In this document: positions 45,201 to 54,630 of the stretch, one piece after another
How the letters are laid out: every line of letters begins with the position of its first letter
Position numbering within the stretch: the first letter of the stretch is position 1
Assembly: GCF_003121895.1 (NCBI RefSeq)
Contig: NZ_QEWW01000003.1
Location: 124,001-188,000 of the forward strand
Reading direction: 5' to 3'
Source: Ignatzschineria cameli
GTDB lineage: Bacteria; Pseudomonadota; Gammaproteobacteria; Cardiobacteriales; Wohlfahrtiimonadaceae
DNA length: 64,000 bases
Position numbers and translations under genes: made by a program
The notes under the pieces: model-generated
The model's input: only the letters and a program-made list of their open reading frames with translations
Database searches by the model: none
Told to the model about the DNA's origin: nothing

Positions 45201-45370
45201 GTACCGTCAACGGTCGCTTACAGATTGTTAAAAATGGTTCGGGACAGGTCATTGGCTGTAAGGTCAACAATATCACCATGGCAGCAGATTGGTGTACTGG
45301 CAAGCGTAATGGCGCCCAGTGTCGTGTGCTCTATAAAAATCAGCGAGTCCTCTCTATGAACTGTAAATAG
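42218..45370 (+). CDS. Large secreted protein with eight peptidoglycan-binding-like modules
   Basis: A 1050-aa protein with a short signal peptide (VALSSLLALSLGSA). Residues 25-230 are a domain I do not recognise. Then come eight PG_binding_1-like modules recognised by an x-(D)-G-x(n)-G-x-x-T-x-x-A-I pattern, with the Asp at 281, 338, 543, 600, 720, 777 (Thr here), 856 and 912. They form four pairs, each 56-57 residues apart, such as FYKGDIDGLRGPGTRDAIRA. Linkers rich in Glu, Pro and Ser (about 385-515 and 640-690) separate pairs. A Ser/Pro-rich stretch precedes a C-terminal domain of about 55 residues with four Cys. No catalytic domain is seen. It probably binds the cell wall; function unknown. 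Confidence 0.8.
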   Translation: MRKAILRVALSSLLALSLGSANNLESILQQTQDSKVTSLLHYQSDPLLHFKDHYGFTLYDYALTQKKGELLAWLKGEKIDSGVESKLVQQAQVWLYLLKYPVDNLEGHITEAFQNDIAYYQTQEKLPHINAITPEWLIPLERKALQPLIESIKKENPKITEEALISRLNEVIVEKLPSSAKLLQSPFVTATMLKNIEAGTITFTLDQAGSSATALPLTFLTPAEELNNTPPFPGRQLQLFFDFTPDEITSFLKQKGGRSKIFTLQTWLRMAGYFPLPLKIDGQRGANTRTAIERYQASLGQKQDGIPNATWEAPLEKEVRKDVQRQLTLLGFYDGEIDGINGIGTENAIKAFEKSLNLPEVGTLSPNMLFHLFNPRFLPESILKSIEAERKKAAEQRALPPLKKDNEGRDPTSIDSPATEKIEEPLPSLIPPLLQIALEKLAEPQLTTDENQTKEVAPTDPSHGALQDEKQEVIASEDSEELDEAEEPTIDEVRSLITLDEPLRNFSLSRNEIDNLVIKARVPKIFFTQTALYLLDLYDGPLDGANGPATRDAIRAFEKALGQNETGELLPRWENPLRQIIYRFVQYRLKEDGFYKGDIDGLRGPGTRDAIRAYEQFTNTEAVGALTPVLLLTLFNDDLSDAPLSGEEVPSDSVEDVTEDGTAPITAEEDQELQADSNKMIEPYKTSVKRFDLSHAKSSEETALEQLQLAYLGFYTGTVDGLKGPGTNRAIEAFQKSFSLPVTGKLDQKSRALLEEENINKFQRYLQRTGYMKDRTTGTLGPKTRRAIGILKNRYGYQVSDKLDLPAYLILIDEEQETQFAKTYYEKVVKEREAAEKVVDTQAYLIGFGILNGRADGKMGPATEGAIQTYRSQQGLKKGKEIDTALLESFKKNAPKQAQTYLQQLGYPVKPDGIFGKNSKKQLNAFLTKAKKPQSEVVTADILMELQKAVTAKVARERTASNSNRSSSAPRPTAAVPPLKKGLQQDAALARAPGGTVNGRLQIVKNGSGQVIGCKVNNITMAADWCTGKRNGAQCRVLYKNQRVLSMNCK

Positions 45371-45405
45371 ATCAACAAGCAGTTAAGACTCCACTTACAA
45401 CAGAA

Positions 45406-45445
45406 GACCCCAAAAGTTTAAACAGAACTTTTGGGATCTTTTTTT
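45406..45445. terminator. Terminator after the peptidoglycan-binding gene
   Basis: CCCAAAAGTT (45409-45418) and AACTTTTGGG (45426-45435) with a 7-nt loop and TTTTTTT (45439-45445). It lies between converging genes. Confidence 0.92.
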
Positions 45446-45473
45446 ACCGGCAGGAATGAGATCTCACCCATCC

Positions 45474-46634
45474 TCAAAGCTCTCGAAGAGAGAGATCTCC
45501 CGAAATAATTGGACGAATCTCCCCATCGGGAAGTTCCACAAGTAGCGCGCCACTCTCATCAATTCCAACTTCACGCCCAATAAGCAGATCTCTATCTGAG
45601 CTCAACTGAACCCGTCGCTGATAGAGAAGACTGATCTCAGACCAGATCACTCTCAAATCGGGCAATTTTTTGCTAAGTGGAATCCCTTGCTCTAAAGCAT
45701 ATGATTCTGCTTCCACCTGCTCACAAAGATGGTAGATCTTCTCACTAAGTCGTGCAATTAAGAGATTTCGATCGAGTGGTTGCCCCAAAATGGCTTCACA
45801 ACAAGTCGGATGATTACCAACTAGCTCAAGCGCTGCATCATATTGATTATTCACACCAATGCCAATAATCACCTCAACATCATGACGATTAAAGAGGCTC
45901 TCTACTAAAATTCCCGCTAACTTCGACTCCCCAATCCAGATATCATTGGGCCACTTTACCTTACCCCCCTTAATACCTAACGCCTCTAAAACCTCTAAAA
46001 GGAGCGCACCAATACGGAGACTGAGCGCACTCAAATAGGGAACCGATCGATGAGAAAATCGATATTTAAAGGAGAAGTAGAGATTTTTTGCAAGTGGTGA
46101 TACCCAACGCTTAGCGCGTCTCCCCCTACCTCCAGTTTGCATCTCCGCAACCGCAACTTTCGCTTTTAACGATTCTTCATCCTTAGAAGAAGTATCCTGA
46201 AGACTCGGCAAGGATTGATAATATTGTTGCGCCCAATATTGAGCATCTTGGGCTGAATGTCGCTGGAGATCACTATTAGTTGAGTCAGTACTAAAACGTC
46301 GCAAAAAGTGGAGTCGTCCACTTAAAGTCTCTGGCAGGAGATCAACTATTCGCTGAAGATCGATCGGCTGATAGCCTTTTGATAAGATTCTTCCCGACTT
46401 TAGATCAACAGTGATCAAATCTGTTAAGGTCGATAGATATTGAAGCGCCTTTTGAAAATGTGCTTCTCCCCCCTTCTTTTGCAACAAAGGGGCCGTTTCC
46501 GCTCTCTGTAATAGCTGCTGATAGAGCTGATAATCTTCATACTCTCCTGCCTTAGCTAACTGCATAAAGAGCTGATCAAGCAAAAGCTGCTCTGCTCGAT
46601 ATTCCCACTGTCTCTCTGATAATTCGCTCACCAA
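45474..46634 (-). CDS. birA: Biotin--[acetyl-CoA-carboxylase] ligase, with divergent N-terminus
   Basis: Attaches biotin to the carboxyl carrier protein AccB. Catalytic marks are present: ATP/biotin loop TGGRGRRAKRWVSP, KWPNDIW with the biotin-contacting Asp, SKLAGILVES, and VIIGIGVNNQY. The C-terminal SH3-like domain ends with GEIRPIISGDLSLREL. The protein is 386 aa, about 65 longer than E. coli BirA. Its first 110 residues include a possible wing (KSGRILSKGYQPIDLQ) but no clear helix-turn-helix, so a repressor role is doubtful. A charged insertion (DTSSKDEESLKAK) precedes the catalytic loop. Confidence 0.9.
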   Translation of the reverse strand: MVSELSERQWEYRAEQLLLDQLFMQLAKAGEYEDYQLYQQLLQRAETAPLLQKKGGEAHFQKALQYLSTLTDLITVDLKSGRILSKGYQPIDLQRIVDLLPETLSGRLHFLRRFSTDSTNSDLQRHSAQDAQYWAQQYYQSLPSLQDTSSKDEESLKAKVAVAEMQTGGRGRRAKRWVSPLAKNLYFSFKYRFSHRSVPYLSALSLRIGALLLEVLEALGIKGGKVKWPNDIWIGESKLAGILVESLFNRHDVEVIIGIGVNNQYDAALELVGNHPTCCEAILGQPLDRNLLIARLSEKIYHLCEQVEAESYALEQGIPLSKKLPDLRVIWSEISLLYQRRVQLSSDRDLLIGREVGIDESGALLVELPDGEIRPIISGDLSLREL

Positions 46635-46647
46635 TCTTCCCCTTAAT

Positions 46648-46699
46648 CCTTCACTTTAATCCTTCACTTCAACTCTTCATTTCAGTTCTTCATTTCTTT
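46648..46699. repeat. 13-bp tandem repeat (four degenerate units)
   Basis: CCTTCACTTTAAT, CCTTCACTTCAAC, TCTTCATTTCAGT, TCTTCATTTCTTT, directly upstream of birA. Confidence 0.85.
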
Positions 46700-46810
46700 G
46701 CAGAACTTTGCAAAACTTTTTCAGAAATGCAATTGAAATCACTCCACACCCATACACATACACACGTATACACGCTACGCCTATGATATTATTTATTATC
46801 GCAGACAAAG

Positions 46811-46838
46811 AAAAAGAGTGCTAAATAGCACTCTTTTT
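46811..46838. terminator. Bidirectional-looking terminator downstream of the 33-aa ORF
   Basis: AAAAAGAGTGCT (46811-46822) and AGCACTCTTTTT (46827-46838) pair perfectly with a 4-nt loop. On the minus strand it closes the transcript of the small ORF. Confidence 0.92.
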
Positions 46839-46868
46839 ACAACCGCTCTATCTCTTCGATCCCTTTAA

Positions 46869-46970
46869 TTAGCTAAAAAAGATAACACTAAAGAGAAGCG
46901 CCCAACCAACAATACAGAGTAAGGCAATGATGTAGAGCGGAAGCTTATATATAAATACACTTTCTGACAT
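46869..46970 (-). CDS. Putative 33-aa single-helix membrane peptide
   Basis: The ORF starts MSESVFIYKLPLYIIALLC and ends with GWALLFSVIFFS. It is one transmembrane helix of about 23 residues after a short charged start. AGGGGG lies 7 bases before the ATG and a strong terminator starts 30 bp after the stop, both supporting a real gene. It follows tyrB by 36 bp. It resembles in form the tiny subunits of respiratory oxidases and other stress peptides, but no family is recognised. Confidence 0.55.
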   Translation of the reverse strand: MSESVFIYKLPLYIIALLCIVGWALLFSVIFFS

Positions 46971-47006
46971 ATAAAAACCCCCTACAAATAGATGAATCAA
47001 ATGCTG

Positions 47007-48203
47007 TTATAGTACATTAACTACCGCATTCGCCGCAAGCTCAATATTCTGGTCATTTAACGCAGCAATACAGATACGACCGGTATCAACCGTATAGATA
47101 GCATAATCCTTTTTCATTTTTGCAACTTGATCTGCGCTAAGTCCTGAGTAAGAAAACATCCCTGCTTGATCATTGATAAAGCTAAAATCGATCTTATCCT
47201 GCTTGCTATTGAGCAACTCAACAAATTTTGAACGCATCGATTTAATTCGATCACGCATCTGTGTAAGTTCCGCTTCCCACTCTGCACGCAATTGATCATT
47301 TGCTAATACATAGTGGACGATCTGCGCACCATATGAAGGTGGTGAAGAGTAGATTGCACGAACCATAATCTTCAATTGTGAGGTAACACGCTCTTGCTCC
47401 TCTTTATCTGAAGTGATCACAGTCAATGCGCCAATTCGCTCACTATAGAGTGAGAATGACTTAGAGAAGGAGGTGGCGATAAACACCGGCATCTCTTTTG
47501 CAGCGAAGATATGAATCGCTTCCGCATCCTCTCTAATTCCCTTAGAGAAGCCTTGATAAGCCATATCTAAGAAGGGAATTAAATTACGTGCTTTAAAAAG
47601 ATCTGCTAATTGCTGCCACTGCTCAGTTGAGAGATCTGCTCCTGTTGGATTGTGGCAACATGCATGAAGAACCACAATGGATTCTTCTGGAATCTCTTCC
47701 ATTTTCTTAAAGAATGCCGCAAAATCGACCCCTTTTGTCTTTGGATCAAAATAGGGGTACTCTTCTACTTCAAAACCGGCACCGGCAAAGATAGCAATAT
47801 GGTTATTCCAAGTTGGCTTTGAGACATAAACTTTACTATTAGGTTTGATACTGTGTAAGAAATCAGCCCCTACTTTTAATGCCCCTGTGCCCCCTAACGA
47901 TTGAACAGTTGCCAAACGCCCTGTCTGATAGAGCTCATGATCTTCTGTAAAGAGAAGCTTCTGAACACAATCGATATAGCTGCCTAAACCTTGCATCGGA
48001 AGATAAACGCGTGGTCCTGAATGTTCAAAAAGATATGCCTCGGCGGCTTTAACCGCTTTTAATACCGGCACTTTCCCTTCTGCATCAGAGTAGATACCAA
48101 TACTTAAGTTGACCTTTTCATCTCTTGGGTCATTCTTATATGACTCTACTACACCTAAAATCGCGTCATCCGGCGCTAATGGAACATCGTTAAATAGTTT
48201 CAT
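47007..48203 (-). CDS. tyrB: Aromatic/aspartate aminotransferase (TyrB-like)
   Basis: A 398-aa class I PLP aminotransferase of fold type I. The Schiff-base lysine lies in ATSFSKSFSLYSERIGAL. KVNLSIGIYSDAEG, TVQSLGGTGALKVGADFL, HACCHNPTGADLSTEQW and MFSYSGLSADQV are closer to E. coli TyrB than AspC, so transamination of Tyr, Phe and Asp is likely. It is 24 bp after the SLC13-type gene. Confidence 0.88.
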   Translation of the reverse strand: MKLFNDVPLAPDDAILGVVESYKNDPRDEKVNLSIGIYSDAEGKVPVLKAVKAAEAYLFEHSGPRVYLPMQGLGSYIDCVQKLLFTEDHELYQTGRLATVQSLGGTGALKVGADFLHSIKPNSKVYVSKPTWNNHIAIFAGAGFEVEEYPYFDPKTKGVDFAAFFKKMEEIPEESIVVLHACCHNPTGADLSTEQWQQLADLFKARNLIPFLDMAYQGFSKGIREDAEAIHIFAAKEMPVFIATSFSKSFSLYSERIGALTVITSDKEEQERVTSQLKIMVRAIYSSPPSYGAQIVHYVLANDQLRAEWEAELTQMRDRIKSMRSKFVELLNSKQDKIDFSFINDQAGMFSYSGLSADQVAKMKKDYAIYTVDTGRICIAALNDQNIELAANAVVNVL

Positions 48204-48227
48204 CCTAATTCCTTATTATCTTTACTT

Positions 48228-50039
48228 TTATAGTGGCCAAAAATAGATCACTGCCGGTACTGCCGCTAATATCAAGAGCAGGTCGAGCAGTAGCCCCATT
48301 CGCCAATAATCCCCAAACTGATAGCCTCCTGGTCCCATCACCAATGTATTTGAATGGTGCCCTATCGGAGTATTAAAAGCACAAGAGCAAGCGATTGCAA
48401 TGATCATTAAATAGGGATCAATATTATGCCCCATCATATTTGCAACACCCACCGCAATAGGGGCCATAATCACCGCTGTTGCTGAGCTATTAATCACATC
48501 GGTAATCAGCATCGTTACGAGCATGATTATAGACAATACTAGCATAGCAGGAAGCCCTTCTAAAAGGGGAACAATCGATGAGACAATAATATTTGTTGCC
48601 CCACTCGAGTCGAGCGCAGCACCCACGGTGATAAAACATCCTAAAAGGACAATAAGAGGCCCATCAATACTCTGGTAGACCTCTCGCAATGAGACAAGAC
48701 GAAAGATGATGAGAAAAAAGATCGCTAAAGGAAAGGCGATATGAGGCGGTAAAAGCTGAAATGCCACCAAAAGTATGGAAATAATAAAAATTCCCACTGT
48801 TGGTAACAATTTTGAAGAGGGTTTTAGACGGATATTACGCTCTGCTAACGGCAGACAACCAAGGTAATTCATCGTTTCAGGAAGCTCTCTCTTATCCCCT
48901 TGAATCAGAAGAATATCCCCGGGCTTTAAGGTTAATCGAGAGAAGCGCTGCCGGATACTCTCACTCTGGCGAGAGATCCCTAATATATTAATTTTATAGC
49001 GCTCTCGAAGATAGAGCTCCGAGATCATATGTCCTGCAATTCTAGCACCAGGATTGACAACAACTTCTAAGGTCTGCAAGGTGTCGACTCCATCACCCTC
49101 TTTTCCCTCTTTACTAAAGCGGATATTCACCCCTGAGAGCAACTCTAACTGCTTTAGATCTTCCGGTTGTCCTTCAATCAATAGAACATCATTCTCCCGT
49201 AAGATCTCCTCTTTACTTGGCGAAAGTAGCCGTCTTGCTCCTCGAAGAAGCGTAACAACATTAACATGATCTTCTGTCACCTTCTCAAGTTCGGCAATCG
49301 TCTTCCCAATAAATTTATTATTCGGTAAGATTTTGGCTTCTAAAAGATAATCATCCGTCTCAAAGAGGCGGCTATTATTCTCCGTATCCCGAATAGGAAT
49401 CAGGCGCCAACCAATAAAAGAGATATAGAGGAGGCCTACAATCACCACAACAATACCGACCGGCAAGAAATCAAACATGGCAAAAGCACCCGCCGCCGGA
49501 TCTACAGTCTCCCGATATTGAGCAATAATCATATTGGGAGGAGTTCCGATCAATGTAGCCGTTCCTCCTAAAAGAGATGCGAAAGCCATCGGCATCAACA
49601 ATTTTGAGGTAGGAATGTTGTAACGTTGTGATACTTGTAGCGCTACCGGCATAATAAGCGCTAACGCTCCAACATCATTCATAAAGGCGGAGAAGAAAGC
49701 GACAAGCCCCGTTAAAGTTAGGACTAATAGTACGGGCCGATCTGAAAAGCGGCTCAAATGTTGTGAAAGATGGTAGGTCACGCCGGTATTTCCTAGTGCA
49801 TTACTAAGCACTAAGACAGAAGCGACGGTAATAACCGCACGATGACTAAAGCCAGAAAAAGCGTTATTGAGCGGAACAACACCCACTAAAACCATCGCCA
49901 ATAGCGCACCGAGAGCGACCACATCAAAGCGCCACTTTCCTAACATGAAAGCGATAAAACTACAGAATAGAATCAATAACGCATAGAGTTGCGTATTGGT
50001 GATTCCGCTGATAAGTGGATCAGAAAATATTGTCAGCAT
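48228..50039 (-). CDS. SLC13-type permease with two TrkA-C domains
   Basis: A 603-aa inner-membrane transporter of the divalent anion:Na+ symporter (DASS/CitT) superfamily. The N-terminal half has about five helices with IGTPPNMIIAQYRE; a cytoplasmic region (about 210-385) contains two TrkA-C (RCK_C) domains, each ending near a LL-x-GD/QP motif (NDVLLIEGQPEDLKQL; PGDILLIQGDKREL); the C-terminal half has DVINSSATAVIMAPIAVGVA and SNTLVMGPGGYQFGDYWRMG. The ligand is unknown: sulfate, dicarboxylate or phosphate are options. It lies 24 bp after ppk1. Confidence 0.88.
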   Translation of the reverse strand: MLTIFSDPLISGITNTQLYALLILFCSFIAFMLGKWRFDVVALGALLAMVLVGVVPLNNAFSGFSHRAVITVASVLVLSNALGNTGVTYHLSQHLSRFSDRPVLLVLTLTGLVAFFSAFMNDVGALALIMPVALQVSQRYNIPTSKLLMPMAFASLLGGTATLIGTPPNMIIAQYRETVDPAAGAFAMFDFLPVGIVVVIVGLLYISFIGWRLIPIRDTENNSRLFETDDYLLEAKILPNNKFIGKTIAELEKVTEDHVNVVTLLRGARRLLSPSKEEILRENDVLLIEGQPEDLKQLELLSGVNIRFSKEGKEGDGVDTLQTLEVVVNPGARIAGHMISELYLRERYKINILGISRQSESIRQRFSRLTLKPGDILLIQGDKRELPETMNYLGCLPLAERNIRLKPSSKLLPTVGIFIISILLVAFQLLPPHIAFPLAIFFLIIFRLVSLREVYQSIDGPLIVLLGCFITVGAALDSSGATNIIVSSIVPLLEGLPAMLVLSIIMLVTMLITDVINSSATAVIMAPIAVGVANMMGHNIDPYLMIIAIACSCAFNTPIGHHSNTLVMGPGGYQFGDYWRMGLLLDLLLILAAVPAVIYFWPL

Positions 50040-50063
50040 GTGACTCCATCTACTTCCGAATGT

Positions 50064-52151
50064 CTACTGTCGGGATATTAATAACTTTTCTTGTGCTGAA
50101 AGCATAGCGCCTCTCTCCTCCATTGTAAATGGTTCCTGGGAGTATTCCCCACTTCGACCATCGAGGATCCAAGCCGTATAATCAGCAAAATAAGAGAGTA
50201 AGCCTTCATTGATAATATGACGCTTAATAGAGGGGTGCTCAATCGGCACTGCTACCTCAATTCGGCGGAAAAAATTTCGATGCATCCAATCGGCACTTGA
50301 GATATAGACCCGCTCTTCTCCTGCGCGATAAAAATAGAAGACGCGTGAATGCTCTAGAAAACGCCCAACAACGGAGTAGACACGAATATTTTCTGAAAAG
50401 CCCTTCAATCCAGGACGTAAAGAGCAGGCTCCACGAACAAGTAGATTGATAATAACTCCGGCATTAGAGGCTTCATAGAGCTTTTCAACAATTCCTTCCT
50501 CTAGGAGCGCATTCATCCGCGCCATAATTGAGGCCGGTCTTCCCGCCTTTGCCTCCTCTATCTCAAAATTGATATGGGCAATCAAATTATCATAGAGATT
50601 AAAAGGAGCTTGCCAGAGACGCTTCAACTGGGGTGGTCGGCCAAGACTCCCTAAATTGACAAAGATATTGGTTACATCCTGAGCTACTTCTCGATTCCCC
50701 GTCATAATAGCAAAATCAGTATAGAGCCGCGCGGTGCCTGTATGGTAATTGCCGGTGCTCAGGTGAGTATAATATTCAAGGTGATCCGGATTCTCCTCTG
50801 TTGGTTCATTTCGAACAATCAAGAGCATCTTTGCATGGGTTTTATAGCCAAAGATTCCATAAACAACCTTAACCCCTGCCTCTTCCAAAATAGCAGCCCA
50901 AGCGAGGTTGGTCTCCTCATCAAAACGGGCCATCAGTTCACAGACGACATTAACCTCTTTTCCATTCTTCGCAGCAGTAACAAGATGCTTCATCAACTGT
51001 GAATCATTGCCGGTACGATAGATTGTCATACGAATCATCTGCACTTGGGGGTCATTTGCGGCAACCTCAAGCAATCTTACCGTTGGCGCAAAGCTATCAA
51101 ATGGGTGATGAAATAGCTGATCTTTTTCTTTAATAATCGAAAAAATATCATTCGTATCAACCCATTTCTCTGCATACTTTGGGTAAAATTCAGGGTAAAA
51201 AAGCTCACTTTGCTCCTTTAAAAAGTGATTCAATTCCCGAAAGCGACAAAGATCGATAAAATGCTCTATCGGATAGATCTCCGTTGCCGGCAATTCAAAC
51301 TCTTTTGCAAGAAAATCTACCAGCTTCTTGGGCATATGGGCACTAATCTCTAAACGGACAGCATGACCAAAATTTCGTTGATGGAGCTCCCCTTTGAGGG
51401 CTTGATGTAAATTAGTAAGCTCCTCCTTGTCAATAAAGAGATGGCTATTACGCGTTACTCTAAATTGATAGGCGGCTTTTACCACAAATCCATCGAAGAT
51501 GACCTTCAATTGATCTCGAATCACCTCACTGATCGTGGTAAAGCGAACACGTGAAGGGTCGCTCGTCAGACGGATCAATGCCGGCAGATTTTTAGGTATA
51601 GAGAGCATTGCGGTATCAACTTCTCGCCCATAAATATCCTTTCCCTTTAACTCAATAATATAGTTGAGTGATTTATTGTAGATATGGGGAAAAGGATGAG
51701 CGATATCGAGTGCAATCGGCGTTAAAAGTGGATTGATCGACTCATTAAAATAACTTAAAAGCTGTGCTTTATCTGCCACTGTCCAATCTTTTCGGTGCAC
51801 AAACTCAGCATTCGCCTCTTTTTTTAGAAGCGGTAAGATCTCCTGATCTAATAAGGCATATTGCGCTTTTACTAAATCCGTTATCCGCTGATAGATCCCT
51901 TTTTGCCAAAGATCGATAGGCTCCCCATCAATAAGTGTCTCTCCGGCAAAAATACGCTCTTTAATATTGGCAAAGCGCACCTCAAAAAACTCATCGAGAT
52001 TAGAGGAGACAATGGTAATAAAATTGAGCCGCTCCAATAATGGGATATGCGGATTTTCTGCCTGTTTTAAGACACGCTCCTGAAAAGCGAGAATCGATTT
52101 CTCTCGATTAATTAAGGGTAATTCAGCTGATTCAGGCAATTCAAATTCCAT
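50064..52151 (-). CDS. ppk1: Polyphosphate kinase 1
   Basis: Reversibly builds inorganic polyphosphate from ATP. The 695-aa protein has the N-terminal domain (NREKSILAFQERVLKQAENP, NLDEFFEVRFANIKERI), the head domain, and the catalytic HKD-like centre with the autophosphorylated His in THLSTGNYHTGTARLYTDF. VNVVCELMARFDEETNLAWA and VIINLLVRGACSLRPGLKGF are diagnostic. No ppx gene is adjacent; an SLC13-type permease follows. No Pho box was recognised upstream. Confidence 0.97.
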   Translation of the reverse strand: MEFELPESAELPLINREKSILAFQERVLKQAENPHIPLLERLNFITIVSSNLDEFFEVRFANIKERIFAGETLIDGEPIDLWQKGIYQRITDLVKAQYALLDQEILPLLKKEANAEFVHRKDWTVADKAQLLSYFNESINPLLTPIALDIAHPFPHIYNKSLNYIIELKGKDIYGREVDTAMLSIPKNLPALIRLTSDPSRVRFTTISEVIRDQLKVIFDGFVVKAAYQFRVTRNSHLFIDKEELTNLHQALKGELHQRNFGHAVRLEISAHMPKKLVDFLAKEFELPATEIYPIEHFIDLCRFRELNHFLKEQSELFYPEFYPKYAEKWVDTNDIFSIIKEKDQLFHHPFDSFAPTVRLLEVAANDPQVQMIRMTIYRTGNDSQLMKHLVTAAKNGKEVNVVCELMARFDEETNLAWAAILEEAGVKVVYGIFGYKTHAKMLLIVRNEPTEENPDHLEYYTHLSTGNYHTGTARLYTDFAIMTGNREVAQDVTNIFVNLGSLGRPPQLKRLWQAPFNLYDNLIAHINFEIEEAKAGRPASIMARMNALLEEGIVEKLYEASNAGVIINLLVRGACSLRPGLKGFSENIRVYSVVGRFLEHSRVFYFYRAGEERVYISSADWMHRNFFRRIEVAVPIEHPSIKRHIINEGLLSYFADYTAWILDGRSGEYSQEPFTMEERGAMLSAQEKLLISRQ

Positions 52152-52663
52152 ACTTATCTCTCATTATTAAAATAGCAAGGTGGCAAGGTTATAGGAGAAC
52201 AAAATAATACTTAAAAGTAGCATTTAAATAAGTTTTCAGATAACTATCTGAATATCCAAAATAGATTCCAAATAAATCCAAAATAAACATTCCAATAAAT
52301 TCTTAGTAATGTTCAAATTAATACTCAAGTGATATTCAAATAATATTCAAGCAAATAGAAATGACTATTCTCTACACCTCTTCCTATTATAGCGCAGCTA
52401 ATTTCTATTTAAGAAAATGATATTAGGAGCGATTAACGGTATCTCTCTCTATTGCTATCTATCTCTATTAATGACTGAATACCTCAACCTCATATCATAA
52501 CCTCGATATATTACAATTCGATATATTTCAGATATCTTCCAAATATATTGCAGACACAACTCTCGGCATTATGCATCAAAATGTCTCAATAGATCGCTCC
52601 CCAAAGTATCAATGTTTCACCAATATCTCTAAAGTAGAATTAAAGAAAACAAAACACAAACAC

Positions 52664-52704
52664 AAGGATAAGGATAAGGATAAGGATAAGGATAAGGATA
52701 AGGA
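52664..52704. repeat. Hexanucleotide repeat AAGGAT (6.8 units)
   Basis: Six exact copies of AAGGAT and a partial one. It begins 22 bp before the terminator of the atp operon, on its distal side. Confidence 0.95.
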
Positions 52705-52725
52705 ATCAGAATAAAGCGTAGAAAT

Positions 52726-52750
52726 AAAAAAACCCACATAAGATGTGGGC
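52726..52750 (-). terminator. Terminator of the atp operon
   Basis: On the minus strand CCCACAT and ATGTGGG (52749-52743 and 52739-52733), a 3-nt loop, then seven T. It is 21 bp after the atpC stop. Confidence 0.92.
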
Positions 52751-52770
52751 TTTTAATATTATTAAAAATC

Positions 52771-53184
52771 TTAAAGATTTTTTAATCTGTTTACTGCATC
52801 TAATTGAGATTTTGCTAATGTTAATTCAATTAACGCCTTCTCAATATCGAGCTCAGGTTTACCTGAGTCAAGTACAGCCTTAGCTTCAGCTCTCGCTTTT
52901 TCAACCGCGGCTTGATCAAGATCTGCAGCACGCTCAGCACTATCTGCTAGAACAATCACTTCATTCGGTTGTACTTCGAGAATACCCCCGGAAATCCAGA
53001 AGACCTCTTTGGTACCATTCTCGAGCTCTAAGCGAACTTGCCCTGGCTTGAGGTGTGCTAAAGTTGGAACATGACCAGGATAAACACCTATCTCACCAGT
53101 AATTGCTGTAACTGCAAAGAATGCTGCAGTGCCAGAGTAGAGCTCTTTTTCAGCACTTACAATAGTGACTTTGATAGTTTTCAT
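52771..53184 (-). CDS. atpC: ATP synthase epsilon subunit
   Basis: A 137-aa central-stalk subunit that inhibits ATP hydrolysis. The N-terminal beta sandwich (ITGEIGVYPGHVPTLAHLKP; FWISGGILEVQPNEVIVLAD) and the C-terminal two-helix arm are intact. Last gene of the atp operon, 12 bp after atpD and close to the terminator. Confidence 0.97.
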   Translation of the reverse strand: MKTIKVTIVSAEKELYSGTAAFFAVTAITGEIGVYPGHVPTLAHLKPGQVRLELENGTKEVFWISGGILEVQPNEVIVLADSAERAADLDQAAVEKARAEAKAVLDSGKPELDIEKALIELTLAKSQLDAVNRLKNL

Positions 53185-53196
53185 ATTATCCCCTTA

Positions 53197-54588
<1,392 letters not shown>

Positions 54589-54630
54589 CTATCTAAACCT
54601 CTATTAACCCAAATTTTTGTTAACGTCGTA

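Larger units (their letters stand above)
52152..52770. other. ppk1-atpC intergenic region
   Basis: 619 bp without a gene, AT-rich, with degenerate TTCAAATAA/AATATTCAA-type repetition (52240-52360), a hexanucleotide array (52664) and the atp operon terminator (52726). Confidence 0.6.

Noticed and set aside
52600-52625. parS site
   Set aside because: Only the half TGTTTCAC is present near 52614 (and a GTGAAACA half near 32194). No full GTTTCACGTGAAAC palindrome was seen.
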